64,000 nt of DNA from Basidiobolus meristosporus CBS 931.73 (GCA_002104905.1 MCFE01000202.1:62001-126000); one strand, 5' to 3'. Shown: positions 45,093 through 55,209, numbered from the stretch's first letter. Notes: a model not told the origin generated them from the letters alone. Program-made: numbers and translations.

Positions 45093-45440
45093 TTAATGGG
45101 CGGGACACTTGGTGCATTTGCAGTTATCATCACAGCAGCACTTGCCACTTTGACTTTCACACGTCAAACACTTGCAGTTGTCCTCACAGCAACATCTGCT
45201 CTTCTTGACCTCGCCGCATTTGCATCCGGATGGCTTATTCCCCTGGCAGTTGACGCACTCACAACCACCCTTGCACTCGCAGGGTGGTACTTCAACAGTC
45301 TTGGTACACTTGCACTTCTCGCAGGTGCAGTTGTCTTTGCAAGAGCAGGTGGCCTTCACTTCGGCCTTTTGGCATTGGCATTGCTCGCACTGGCAGTTCT
45401 CGCCACAGCAGCAGATCTTGACGGTTTGTTGGGAGGCCAT
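45093..45440 (-). CDS. metallothionein-like Cys-rich protein, copy 4 (short form)
   Basis: Intronless, 115 residues and 32 cysteines. It lacks the 12-residue GEGCKCGSACKC unit present in copies 1, 3 and 7. It carries more private substitutions (CCCEDNCKCLTC, SGCKCGEVKK) than they do, so it is an older or faster-changing branch. TATA at 45500-45493; box at 45562-45544 changed to GCGATATACGCCATTGG. Confidence 0.9.
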   Translation of the reverse strand: MASQQTVKICCCGENCQCEQCQCQKAEVKATCSCKDNCTCEKCKCTKTVEVPPCECKGGCECVNCQGNKPSGCKCGEVKKSRCCCEDNCKCLTCESQSGKCCCDDNCKCTKCPAH

Positions 45441-45492
45441 GTCGCGGTGTTTATTCAGAATAGAGTATGCATGTACCAAGGCCGATTCCTGC

Positions 45493-45562
45493 TTTTTATA
45501 TGCTTTCACTTGCTCACCCGCACCAATGGATCACCCATGCTGACCAATGGCGTATATCGCGC
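45493..45562 (-). promoter_or_regulatory. metallothionein promoter, copy 4
   Basis: TATAAAAA and a diverged copy of the conserved box. Confidence 0.55.
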
Positions 45563-46043
45563 CTCCGATCAAGGCCGGTCCAATCGCTCTCCTCTACTCC
45601 GAGAAATTCGTCACATGATAGCATCGGCGTTGATTTTTCGTCATGTTCAATCCACGATTAGTAAGTGATCATTCCCAACGGCAAAAATCACGCATTGGAT
45701 CGACGAAGCATCTCCTTTAGGCAAATCTCTGGACTTTTCCATAGTAACCCAATGGACGCGGCTTTACTGCGAGTGGTAGATGGACGTTTAATGCATACCA
45801 AAAGTTAGGTTACAAGCAGGTATGATGCAACGGTCAGATAGGGAGTTATTGTCTTTGAGGAATATAGCATGTTTGGCCTGCTATGGCCCCAAGAAGATCA
45901 ATTGGACTGTTGATGAGTTTATGAGAGATTTACGCCATTAGAGGATGCTGTGAGATGTGTTGTTCCAGCTGGGAGGGTGATTGTATAAAAAGCAGGATTC
46001 GGTCTTGATGCGTGCATACTCAGTTCTTTACAAACTATTAAAT

Positions 46044-46167
46044 ATGGCTTCCCAAAAAAAACAGTCAGGAATTGTTGGTGTGACGAACGTTTCCAATGTT
46101 CAAAGGTGCGGGTGGAGGCGAAGGCCAGAGCAACCAGTGCATTAAGTGCGCTGCCCACAAATATTAG
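46044..46167 (+). pseudogene. metallothionein relic, plus strand (copy 8)
   Basis: Starts ATGGCTTCCCAA like the other copies, then loses the Cys codons (a poly-A slip after CCC), keeps a 'caaaggtgcgggtggaggcgaaggcc' trace of the VEVKA linker and the terminal 'tgcattaagtgcgctgcccacaaatattag'. A TATAAAAA box (45984-45991), the conserved box (GAGATTTACGCCATTAG at 45925-45941) and the 3' flank are still recognisable. The middle is deleted. Confidence 0.75.
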
Positions 46168-46625
46168 AAAAGCCTAACCCTGCATACACTCCCATCATAT
46201 CTTGTAAATTTTCTCGAACTATAATATAAAGGTATAATAAGTTGGCTACAAATCTACCCTTTGCCCCTTCTTTCCCTACACTATCAACGGTTCCCACTAT
46301 TTCTCGCTTGTAGATCTTAGTCACAGAACCTTGAGTTCATCATATTCTGTACAACATTCAGAGGAAATCTCTCCTTCATGCCCAATGCACTGCAGAAGAA
46401 TGTCGGATTGTAGATTATGGAAAACTTCACATTGCTTATCACACGTTTCCTCAATGAACTCCGAAATAAGTGATTTTCACCAATCCAAGTGGAGACCCAA
46501 CCTACAGGAATAAAGAATAAACCGATAACGCCATAACGATGATAGTCCAGCGGAATTGATTTATTTGGAATTCCAAAGCACAAGCTTGGAAGATATCTTA
46601 TGGAGATATACCGCACGGTGAGTGA

Positions 46626-46971
46626 TTAATAGGTGGGACACTTGGCGCACTCGCAAATGCTGCTACAACAGCAGGTACCGCTATGGCTTTCGCACAACTC
46701 ACAATCGCGGTCGCTCCCGCAACAACACTTATTCTTCTTGATCTCGTCGCATTTGCAGCTGGATTGCTTTCCCCTAGCAGTTGATGCACTTGCAACCGTC
46801 CTTGCACTCGCAAGGTGGTGCCTCCGCAGTTCTGGCGCACTCACATTTCTCGCAGGTGCAGTTATCTTTACAAGGGCATGTGACTTTCACTTCGACCCTT
46901 TGGCATTGGCATTGTTCGCATTGACAATTGTTGCCACAACAACGGATCATGGCGGTTTGTTGGGAAGTCAT
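46626..46971 (-). pseudogene. metallothionein with frameshift (copy 5)
   Basis: The N-terminal half is open (MTSQQTAMIRCCGNNCQC through CKDGCKCINC), then a TAG follows at 46774-46776. A net loss of 2 bp there (compare CAAGGCAAGAAGCAATCC in intact copies) shifts the frame. The C-terminal half continues in the other frame (SSCKCDEIKKNKCCCGS to CECAKCPTY). TATA at 47031-47024 and box at 47091-47073 remain. Confidence 0.8.
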
Positions 46972-47812
46972 GTTGGAATGTTTAGTGGTGACAGAGTATG
47001 CAGGTGTCAAGGCCGATTCCTGCTTTTTATAAATTCATTTTCAAGTTAGAACGACGCATCTCGCTATTTCCTCCAATGGCGTAATTCTCGCCATGCTTTA
47101 TGATCAATCCAATCATCCGTGTCGCCTCCTCTTAGTGACAGACGCGGTTCTTCACGAATAATTCTCCACAATGCTACAAACTGATGATATGTGAATCTCC
47201 CCCAATAGCTAAAATAACGCAACGGATGAATCCCTAAGCTTATCGAGGGTTACACAGTATACGAGGCTTCGAATAGTAGAATCATGTTTGATCCGCATCG
47301 AAAGTAAAGCCAAAAGCCGGATCCAGAACATGATCGGAGAAGCGTGTGAAGTAGTGCCTAGAGTGGAAGCCAGCCGATCTGTGATGTACATTTCTGGGAG
47401 GTGGTTTGATTCGACACCTAATCACCTTTTTGAATCATTGCGTAACCTGAAGAGTTTGACTTCGCAGGGTGTGTTGAGTACAACCGGCATGTGTTGGCAG
47501 CTTCATTCGTAAGGAAAGTCCGATGAGTTGCATATAGATCATATCGCATTCCAGTCACCACACAGGATTCATTCGAAATTAGTGAAAGTATATTTACCAC
47601 TATCGCCCATTTGGTTTTCGGGTCATCTAGTTCCGTAGGAATCGACACAAAGCGTACTGGCGCGGAGGTAACCAGGCTGGTTAAGTGGTACGGTATGATT
47701 TACGCTATTAGGAGGTATGGGTGATCCGTTGGTCCGGAGTGGAAAGTGAATTTATAAATAGCAGGAATCGGCCTTGGCACCTGCATACTCTAACACCATT
47801 AAACATTCCAAC

Positions 47813-48117
47813 ATGGCTTCCCGACAAATCGTCAAGATCTACTGCTGTGGCGAGAACTGCCAGTGCGAGCAGTGCCAATGTCATAGGTCGAAGTGAAGGC
47901 CGCCTGTTCTTACACTGATGACTGCACCTGCAAGAAGTGCGAGTGCGCCAAGGCCGTTGAAGTGCCACTCTGCGAGTGCAAGGGCGGTTGCAAGTGCGTC
48001 AACTGCCAAGGCAAGAAGCAATCCGGATGCAACTGTGGCGAGGGGTGCAAGTGCGGCTCCGCCTGTAAATGCGGCGAGGCCAAGAAGAACAAGTGCACCA
48101 AGCGCCCTACTCACTAA
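47813..48117 (+). pseudogene. metallothionein with frameshift and deletion, plus strand (copy 6)
   Basis: Starts MASRQIVKIYCCGENCQC. A 1-bp loss after CQC (CATAGGTC where intact copies have CAAAAGGTC) brings a TGA at once. The remaining modules continue in the next frame to KCTKRPTH, but the CCCGDDCKC segment has been deleted. Apart from this the codons are well preserved, so loss is recent. TATA at 47751-47760 and box near 47697-47712. Confidence 0.8.
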
Positions 48118-48544
48118 TTCATTAGAAAGACTTAACCCTCATTACTTCCGCCATTGTACCTTGTAAATTTCCTCGGAAGTATTTGTCATAACAAATTAGT
48201 TCCGAACCTGCTCTTTGCCATTGAAGCCCTATTATTATTGGAATTTTCTTCTACGCCTCAGTTACCGAACCTTGTCCCCTTTACTTCCTGGTAGCAGATA
48301 ATATGTTCAGTCATAGTGCATTAAACCGACACAATATGTATGAAACGCATCGTTTTGTATGTCACTTGATTCAAAATCAATTCATAATCGAACAACTCGA
48401 TGGAACATGAAAAAGCCAAACACTCTGGCCTAGCGAACACAGGAAAACGTCAAATACTATGATTGCGAAGTAGAATTTATTGGTGTGGAATGAAATAGTA
48501 CAAGTGTAGAGGGTTACTTTGGAGATATACATTGTAATGCGCAT

Positions 48545-48928
48545 TTAATGGGTGGGGCATTTGGTGCACTTGCAGTTGTCACCACAGCAGCACTTGCCAC
48601 TTTGGCCTTCGCACGACTCGCACTTGCAGTCGTCCCCGCAGCAGCACTTACTCTTCTTGGCCTCGCCGCATTTACAGGCGGAGCCGCACTTGCACCCCTC
48701 GCCACAGTTGCATCCAGGTTGCTTCTTGCCTTGGCAGTTGACGCACTTGCAACCGCCCTTGCACTCGCAGGGTGGCACTTTAATAGTTTTGTCGCACTCG
48801 CACTTCTCGCAGGTGCAGTTGTCCTTGCAAGAGCAGGTGGCCTTCACTTCGGCCTTTTGGCATTGGCATTGCTCGCACTGGCAGTTCTCGCCACAGCAGC
48901 AGATCTTGACGGTTTGTTGGGAAGCCAT
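48545..48928 (-). CDS. metallothionein-like Cys-rich protein, copy 7
   Basis: Intronless, 127 residues with 36 cysteines in six modules (CCCGENCQCEQC, CSCKDNCTCEKC, CECKGGCKCVNC, CNCGEGCKCGSAC, CCCGDDCKCESC, CCCGDNCKCTKC). It matches copy 1 closely, including 3' flank down to about 48450, so they arose by recent duplication or conversion. TATA at 48988-48981, box at 49050-49031. Confidence 0.9.
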   Translation of the reverse strand: MASQQTVKICCCGENCQCEQCQCQKAEVKATCSCKDNCTCEKCECDKTIKVPPCECKGGCKCVNCQGKKQPGCNCGEGCKCGSACKCGEAKKSKCCCGDDCKCESCEGQSGKCCCGDNCKCTKCPTH

Positions 48929-48980
48929 ATTGGAATGTTTAATGATGATAGAGTATGCAGGTACCAAGGCCGATTCCTGC

Positions 48981-49050
48981 TTTTTATACATTCACTATCC
49001 AAGCCGGAACAACGCATCTCGCCAATTCCTCCAATGGCGTAAATCTCGCC
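48981..49050 (-). promoter_or_regulatory. metallothionein promoter, copy 7
   Basis: TATAAAAA and GGCGAGATTTACGCCATTGG in the same arrangement as copies 1 and 3. Confidence 0.6.
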
Positions 49051-49290
49051 GTACCTTATGATCAATCCAATCACTCATCTTCACTTTCTCAACCGGACCG
49101 ATCTTTCTTACTGTATCCACCAATGCCTCGTGATCGGTCCAATTGTCCATCACTTCCTCACGTGAATTGTGCCACTTTCATTTATCATCACCTATGGACG
49201 ATTGGTAGGCCGTTGCAATAGCTAAAATCACGCATGCGAATGATGGTGCAGCTCCTTTAAGCAGCTCTCTTGGCCTTCTCTATGGTTACA

Positions 49291-50633
49291 CAGTAGATTA
49301 TGGGCTATCTGTAATATAGGGAACTCCTGTCTAGGAAAAGTATATGAAAATCTGCTAGTAACGAGCGCCAGCCTGACTATTTCTTGAATGCGGCTCCTTT
49401 TGACACTCGACCCAGTAGTTTTGAAAAATGCGTAACTAGGCGAAATTGTTTGCGTGGAACCCAATCGTCTGAGCACATTCACTATGAAAGCAACTCCCGA
49501 CAACAATGACTTGAACATATTTCATCCAGTGTGGTGAACATTGCCCACACTATTTTCCCTTCAAACGAGGATTCGCGTTACTCCTGAACAACCCATAAAT
49601 CCCGAGTATTAAACACAGTTGTTGAAATTTTTGATTTTTAAAAGTATTGTTGAGTTCTCAGGTCAGCAATCGACCCAACCCGGGTTGCAATCCGGGTGAG
49701 CCTGGGTGGTATTAATCATTAGTGAGTAATGATCCCCAATTACATCATAAAGAAAACTATATGTTATTTATAAAATAACAGGTAAAAGTTTCCTACTGAG
49801 AATTGAAGTGTCACGAAGACGCCTGGGTCGTATTTAAAGTCAACCAGACCGCTGTTGATATTGTGGGATACGTAGCAGGGGGGGGGGAATTGTTGAGAAC
49901 TCCTAACCAGACCTATCCATTGGCTGACTGGCTGAAAAAAATCACGTTCCCTGCGGGTAGATTTAAGAAAATGAGGAAAAAAAAAGATAGCTCTATCGGG
50001 ATGATTTTCGTACAGTTCGTAAACGGAAGCCGTCACTAAACAACAATCTCTTGGGAATCTGGTGGGGGTTAGCGATAGATTGGTTTCTGAATAATGACCA
50101 AATATCCTGCAGGATTGACATCAGTTGATATTTCTCCGATGTGAATGATCGGCACGAGATACTAGGCCTATTTGACTCTGTAAAATTGTATTGTATTCCG
50201 ATGCGTCAAATATCCGAAAGGGGCCTGTCTTTATTGCAAGTTACTTCTTCATCAATTTAAACCTTTGTCATAGATACTAAGTACGCACAGGTCAGGTCTC
50301 AGACTATTTTAACATTGTTATGTTACGTACTTAAAGAGTAATGTCCTTTAGAGAGTACGAAAAGGGATAACGTGTATGTTATCTTGTGTAAGAATATCTC
50401 TTTAAAAGGTTAGGGTGGTGACTTTGTAGAAATATATTCAAGCTAATATTCGTTCCTACTACGCTCTTCTGCCTATAACCAAAAACTCCCTTTTTATTTA
50501 GTTGCTTGTTTAGTATTTATACCTTATTGTGAGTCTGGTGATTTGTCTTTGATTTGCTTCTCCCTGGCTACTAAGTCGTCTTTGTATGCGTTGATGTCAC
50601 TTAACATCGAGTGACTCTTTACTCAGTAACAGT
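49291..50633. other. gene-free stretch
   Basis: No supported gene. A short hairpin ACCCGG-8 nt-CCGGGT lies at 49678-49697 and a G9 run at 49878-49887. AT-rich, with several 'gtacttaaagagtaatg'-like low-complexity phrases. Confidence 0.35.
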
Positions 50634-50895
50634 TGTTACAGTTAAGGCCCGAAAATCCTGTTAGCGTTACCTACAAGCCTAGTACCTACCATGGTATCAC
50701 CTTACCAAGCCTGGACCAAGGCTAAGGAATACTTAAAAGGACAGGCAAGAAAAGGAACAGACAGTTAGTTATAGTTATTAGCTCCAATCCGTCCTTGACC
50801 CATCCTGACCCAATCTCCCAAGACCCCTTTGAATAAACCTACTCTTAGTACCTATTCCCGAGATCCTATCTCTATCTGTACCAAGAGTTACAACA
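50634..50895 (+). repeat. solo LTR (Ty3/gypsy type) next to tRNA-Arg
   Basis: 262 bp beginning TGTTACAGTTAAGG and ending GAGTTACAACA, with TGTT/AACA inverted ends, an ACTTAAAAGG element and AATAAA (50831-50836). CAGT stands on both sides, a possible 4-bp target duplication. No internal retroelement sequence adjoins, so it is a solo LTR. It ends 11 bp before tRNA-Arg. Confidence 0.6.
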
Positions 50896-50906
50896 CAGTT
50901 AAATTC

Positions 50907-50979
50907 GGCCTCGTAGCTCAGTGGATAGAGCGTCCGCCTCCTAAGCGGAAGGTCCCAGGTTCGACCCCTGGCTTGGTTG
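50907..50979 (+). tRNA. tRNA-Arg (CCT)
   Basis: 73 nt. The D arm GCTC/GAGC, the anticodon arm TCCGC-CTCCTAA-GCGGA (anticodon CCT) and the T arm CCAGG-TTCGACC-CCTGG are perfect, and a TTTTT terminator follows. The acceptor GGCCTCG / CTTGGTT has two mismatches (positions 5 and 6) and G-T pairs, so it may be a weak or decaying gene. Confidence 0.8.
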
Positions 50980-51837
50980 CTTTTTATTTATTTATTCCTA
51001 TCAATGTGAGGTAAAACAGCCTTTTGCCCCAAGCGCAGCAGAGTGACACTTCACTCAACGTCTTCAAATATGACACCATATGAACTGTTGGACAACCCGT
51101 TATTGCTCTTGTTATGCACTCAGATGAATGGCAAGCTAGAAGCCGAATGGGCCAACCCTAGTCACATCCAAAGTTGTTGAATTTGCGGTCATGAGATGAC
51201 TCAACTTCTCACCGGAAGTCTCTGTGTTAAGAGATAGGTTGGGAATGCTCTGGGCTGCATGGGTATTTGATGCTTCAGACACACACTTCAGCCGAACGTG
51301 TACATGAAAGTATGATCAGCCATTTCAAGTTATGTGGACAGTGGGGTGGAGTGAGAATACATCTAAAACGGGCAATACTCATGGTATGGAAGTCCGCACA
51401 CACCCCACTTGTCAACATTTTCATGGGTACTCGGGGAATTCTTGGTTCGATTACCACATGAATCTCCATGTCATTGTCCGAATCAAAGAGTACTTCTTCC
51501 ACAGCACTACTTCACTAATCACACACGTTCAGCTCTATTTATCCCAACTAGGTCCACACTCTGCCGGACCTCATGGTTTCCACCTCCTACAATCGACCAT
51601 TTACCTCCGAAAGAAGCCTTCTTATACAAGTAAATACACAGGAAGCTACATCAGTTCTTGACCATTCGATTGCTGGCTTCCATCAGAACATCCACATGGT
51701 TCACGAACCCGACGCACCCCAGCGGGAATGATCCATGTCATTCAAAATCAACCCAAAGTGCAGATTTAGACGAGGCGAAGGGGAGTTTATTTTCAACACC
51801 AGGAGGGATCGGAGTCTATTCGAGGCGGTGGGAATGC
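50980..51837. other. gene-free stretch
   Basis: Overlapping short frames at 51267-51660 on both strands have no recognisable content. This is probably the 3' flank of the secreted-protein gene plus spacer. Confidence 0.35.
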
Positions 51838-52089
51838 TTAGTTCTTGCTGTAGCAGCCGCCCTTGTTGCCACTGTGGCAACAGGATTGGAACTTGTTGAA
51901 GGTGGACTGGCTCCAGTCGGCGAGGGCTCCCCATTGGGTAACCCCGCGGTTGAGGACGGTGACCGCGCAGTATTCGGTGTTGACGGGATCGATGCCAGCG
52001 TTGCAGGAGTTGCGGGTTTTGGAGCACCAGTAGTAGGCGGTGCCGGCGTTGGCGACGCCGAAGAGTCCAACGAGGGTGAGAAGTTTCAT
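51838..52089 (-). CDS. small secreted six-cysteine protein
   Basis: Intronless, 83 residues. The signal peptide is MKLLTLVGLFGVANA, giving a mature part of 68 residues that starts near GTAYYWC. Six cysteines (WCSK, SCNAG, YCAV, SCC, GCY) would allow three disulfides. A Trp/Tyr-rich start and a basic KN end are further features. I do not recognise the family; the layout is that of small fungal secreted proteins. TATAAAAG at 52181-52174 lies 85 bp upstream and supports this Met over the in-frame one at 52146. Confidence 0.65.
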   Translation of the reverse strand: MKLLTLVGLFGVANAGTAYYWCSKTRNSCNAGIDPVNTEYCAVTVLNRGVTQWGALADWSQSTFNKFQSCCHSGNKGGCYSKN

Positions 52090-52173
52090 CTGGGTAAGGG
52101 AAGAGGGTCTGTCTGGTGGTCGGTCAAGATCGAGAGCGCAGATCACTTGCCGTTGATGATGGTGCGCTTGATT

Positions 52174-52181
52174 CTTTTATA
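52174..52181 (-). promoter_or_regulatory. TATA box of small secreted protein gene
   Basis: TATAAAAG on the minus strand. Nothing further is recognised between it and the uricase gene ending at 52944. Confidence 0.5.
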
Positions 52182-52943
52182 CTCCTTTCTCTTGTCAACT
52201 TCCTCTTGGGAGCGAAGATTTTCGTCAATAACCACCTCACATCTCCGCCAATGGTGGCTCACGTTCACGTAGATCCTCACTTAATCAGGCTTGTGGATCA
52301 TATCTCCAGTTCCCAACTAAGGGTCCACGAATGAGGACCTCACGTATCCTCACCTAAGCTCGACCGAACGTCGCACCGCTGAATGAGCTAACCAGCTCTG
52401 TGTACGCACTGGTGCGAACTGGGGGTCAATTAATTTCAGCCATATCGGTGCATGCATGGGACCCCGGTGGAAAGTCCAAGCAAACGGTTGACCTGATTCT
52501 CAGTTGGTAAGATACCGGTTCCATAAAAGCCGAAATCTCAACCACTCGGATCCATCCGACTCGTATGGCTGAGGATGATCCATGCTTAATTCGACAATCG
52601 TGTGAAGGGTGTCGGAGGTAGATCTAGGGCTAATGGGGGCGATTTTGAGGATGCTAGACTGTAAAGATAGGGTGGAACTTGAATGCCAAGAGGTTACGTT
52701 TCCAGGTGCTGGTTGATACTAGTGTGGAAACAAAGCCTGAAGAGCATCATGAAGCTGAGAGTGCAGTCACCTAATAGAAGGATGCTTGGTTAGAACTCCA
52801 AGCTGGCGGCCGCTCCATCGGTGATGAGTGGGTGTATAGCGATTGATGGATATTCAGTGGTATAGTTATAGTATATATAAATGGGATTTATTCGGTATCC
52901 AGATTATGCATGAGAGATTTGGTACGATGAATGAGCAGTAAAA

Positions 52944-53837
52944 TTATTGCCCACGTGCAATAGTAGCGGTAATGTAGCCAGAGGGGTCGCTAATGGGTTG
53001 GAAAATGTTCATGTCCTTGCCTTCGTTGGGAAGGTTGAAGGGTTTCAGGTTGATACTGAGGTAGTGCTTGTTCGGGAGTGCATAGCTGATCTCGCGAACA
53101 TCCACATTCTGAACCAACACCTTCTCACCCATCTGGTACATGGTGGCTTGCACCGAGGCGGAGTCGTCAGTGGCAAAGGTGCTGAGGGTGATCTCACGAA
53201 CACTGTTGGCAATCTCGTCGAATGGAATCTCTTCGATCTTGGACTTCTCGAGGTTGTAGGTCCACTTGGCATCGACACTAGTGGAGAAGATTCGGTCAGT
53301 GGCGTCTTGAAGGGTAGTGTACTCGCAGCGGTGGAAGTTGGTGAAGGCAGAACCAGTGGACTTCAACACAAGGAGATCCTTGAGGCGAGACTCAATGGAC
53401 ACCTTTCCATCCCGAGAGACTGTCATCTCGACACGTCTAGTCTCATCGCCATCACGGAGGAAGGAGTGAGGGTGGAGTTGGCCATCGATCTCAACACGGG
53501 TCCAGCGGTGTTGGATGAGCTTGATGAAGACATCATCGACGTGGGAGTATCTGTTGATGAAGTGTTGGCCAATCTCGTAACCAAAGCGCTCGATGGTCTG
53601 GACATTCTCAGACTTCTTGGCAAGGACGTAGAGGGTGTTCTTGACAGTGTCAGTTGGGACAACAACAGAGTTGTCAGCCTCGGTGTAGGAGGTCTCGAAC
53701 TTGCCATCGAGGAGGACTTGAGCAGTGAGCTCGACAACATCATGCCAGTTCTTGGTGTGGCGGATGACCTTGGTGATGCGAACCTTGGTCTTGCCGTAGG
53801 CTTGCTTCTTTAGGTAGGCATTGGAGGTGTTGGCCAT
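52944..53837 (-). CDS. urate oxidase (uricase), copy 1
   Basis: Intronless, 297 residues from MANTSNAYLKK. Cofactor-free oxidation of urate to 5-hydroxyisourate, first step of purine-ring degradation. T-fold tandem with family motifs: YGKTKVR (catalytic Lys), NSVVVPTDTVKNT (catalytic Thr), HPHSFLRDG, STGSAFTNF, EYTTLQDATDRIFST, SVQATMYQMG, ALPNKHYLSINLKPFN. The C-terminus ATIARGQ has no SKL-type peroxisomal signal. The start was chosen by alignment with copy 2 and a TATATAA box about 60 bp upstream; the frame is open 24 codons further. Divergent from copy 2. Confidence 0.95.
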   Translation of the reverse strand: MANTSNAYLKKQAYGKTKVRITKVIRHTKNWHDVVELTAQVLLDGKFETSYTEADNSVVVPTDTVKNTLYVLAKKSENVQTIERFGYEIGQHFINRYSHVDDVFIKLIQHRWTRVEIDGQLHPHSFLRDGDETRRVEMTVSRDGKVSIESRLKDLLVLKSTGSAFTNFHRCEYTTLQDATDRIFSTSVDAKWTYNLEKSKIEEIPFDEIANSVREITLSTFATDDSASVQATMYQMGEKVLVQNVDVREISYALPNKHYLSINLKPFNLPNEGKDMNIFQPISDPSGYITATIARGQ

Positions 53838-54318
53838 TTTGTGGATGGGTGTTTGGCTAATGCTCTGTGTGAAATAGTGATGAGGGTTTCTCCCGATTAT
53901 ATAGTACATAGTTGGCTTGCATTAGCATAATGCTGGGTCGGTTCTCTGGTAGTCTCGGCCTTTGTTCGCACTTGTCCTCCTATCGTCGAAGGGTACATCA
54001 AGTTGCCACCCAACATAGATATTCTCAACGATTGAGATCTACTCCACATCCTTTAATTTCGCTCCTATCACAGATGAGCTGTGTGACATAAACTGCCGTG
54101 TCGCCAGTCCAATAAGTCAAATCTGATCTATTCAGCTGGCATAACTAGCTACTGATCTAAGTCTAGACTCAGATTTTGGGAGCTGGACTAAAGGTGACTA
54201 GAATATGGTCTTAGCGCCAGTCCGAAGCTATACGTGTGGAGATGGAAGCAAATACCGCTGCTCGTATATAAAGTGGTACTAGGTCGTAGATAGTAGTAAT
54301 TATCTACTATCTTACAAA
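53838..54318. promoter_or_regulatory. bidirectional promoter region of the uricase pair
   Basis: 481 bp between two divergent start codons. TATATAA (minus) lies near 53898-53904 and TATATAAAG (plus) near 54265-54273. Clear shared operator not identified. Confidence 0.6.
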
Positions 54319-55209
54319 ATGTCCGGAGCAGCTGAGCTGAAGCGTCAAGCCTATGGCAAGGCCAAGGTCAGAGTCACCAAGGCTATCCGTCACACCGCCC
54401 AATATAACGACATTGTCGAGCTCACCTGCCAAGTGCTCCTTGAGGGTGACTTCAAAGAGGCCTACACCAAGGCTGACAACAGCATGGTTGTCCCCACTGA
54501 CACCATCAAGAACACTTGCTACGTTATTGCCAAGAAGTCCGACCACGTCCAGACCATCGAGCGCTATGCTTACGAGCTTGGCAAGCACTTTGTTGACAAG
54601 TACTCCCACGTCACCCATGCCAGTGTCCACATTGTCCAACAACGTTGGGCCAGAATCAATGTCAATGGTGAGCCGCATCCTCACTCCTTCTACCGTGATG
54701 GCAGTGAGACCAGAGAGACCTGGGTTACTGTTGCTGCTGACAGAGTGAGCATCAAATCGGGATTGGAAGGGCTGCTTGTGTTGAAGACCACCGGCTCCTC
54801 CTTCACCAACTTCCATCTCTGCGAGAACACCACCCTTCAGGATGCCGATGACCGAATCTTCTCCACCACTGTCAAGGCCCACTACAACATCGACACCTCA
54901 ATCGGTGTCGAGAACGTTCCATTTGACCGCATCTTTGAAGGAGTGCGCAAGACCACCCTGGATGTGTTCGCTCACGATGACTCTGCCTCCGTTCAGGCCA
55001 CCATGTACCGTATGGCCGAGTTAATCTTGAGGCGGTTCCCTGAAGTCCAGGATGTGTACTACGCACTGCCCAACAGCCACCACTTTACTACCAACCTTGC
55101 CCCCTTCAATCTACCCAATGCTGGCCAGGAGATGACGATTTTCTCGCCAGTGACTGACTTCTCTGGATACATCACTGCCACCATTGGTCGTTGTGGTAAC
55201 AAATTTTAA
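54319..55209 (+). CDS. urate oxidase (uricase), copy 2
   Basis: Intronless, 296 residues from MSGAAELKRQAYGKAKVR. Same motifs as copy 1: VVPTDTIKNT, HPHSFYRDG, TTGSSFTNFH, NTTLQDADDRIFST, SVQATMYRM, ALPNSHHFTTNLAPFN. It is clearly diverged from copy 1, so the duplication is not recent. The C-terminus GRCGNKF also lacks a PTS1. AATAAA follows at about 55239. Confidence 0.95.
   Translation: MSGAAELKRQAYGKAKVRVTKAIRHTAQYNDIVELTCQVLLEGDFKEAYTKADNSMVVPTDTIKNTCYVIAKKSDHVQTIERYAYELGKHFVDKYSHVTHASVHIVQQRWARINVNGEPHPHSFYRDGSETRETWVTVAADRVSIKSGLEGLLVLKTTGSSFTNFHLCENTTLQDADDRIFSTTVKAHYNIDTSIGVENVPFDRIFEGVRKTTLDVFAHDDSASVQATMYRMAELILRRFPEVQDVYYALPNSHHFTTNLAPFNLPNAGQEMTIFSPVTDFSGYITATIGRCGNKF

Larger units (their letters stand above)
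42575..49290. repeat. distal upstream element, six copies
   Basis: The motif CCCCAATRGCTAAAATAACGCA, often followed by 'gaagcagctcctttaagcaaatatcttgg', recurs at about 42575, 43134, 44448, 45673, 47199 and 49216, each a few hundred bp from a metallothionein copy. It resembles the proximal box (CCAATGGCGTAAATCTCGC). It marks the unit that was duplicated. Confidence 0.65.

Noticed and set aside
49678..49697. T-arm-like hairpin as a tRNA gene
   Set aside because: No D or anticodon arm can be placed around it and the loop sequence GTTGCAAT is not tRNA-like.
52947..53813. 288-codon frame antisense to uricase copy 1 (and 191 codons antisense to copy 2)
   Set aside because: The sense products are full-length uricases; antisense frames have no family match.
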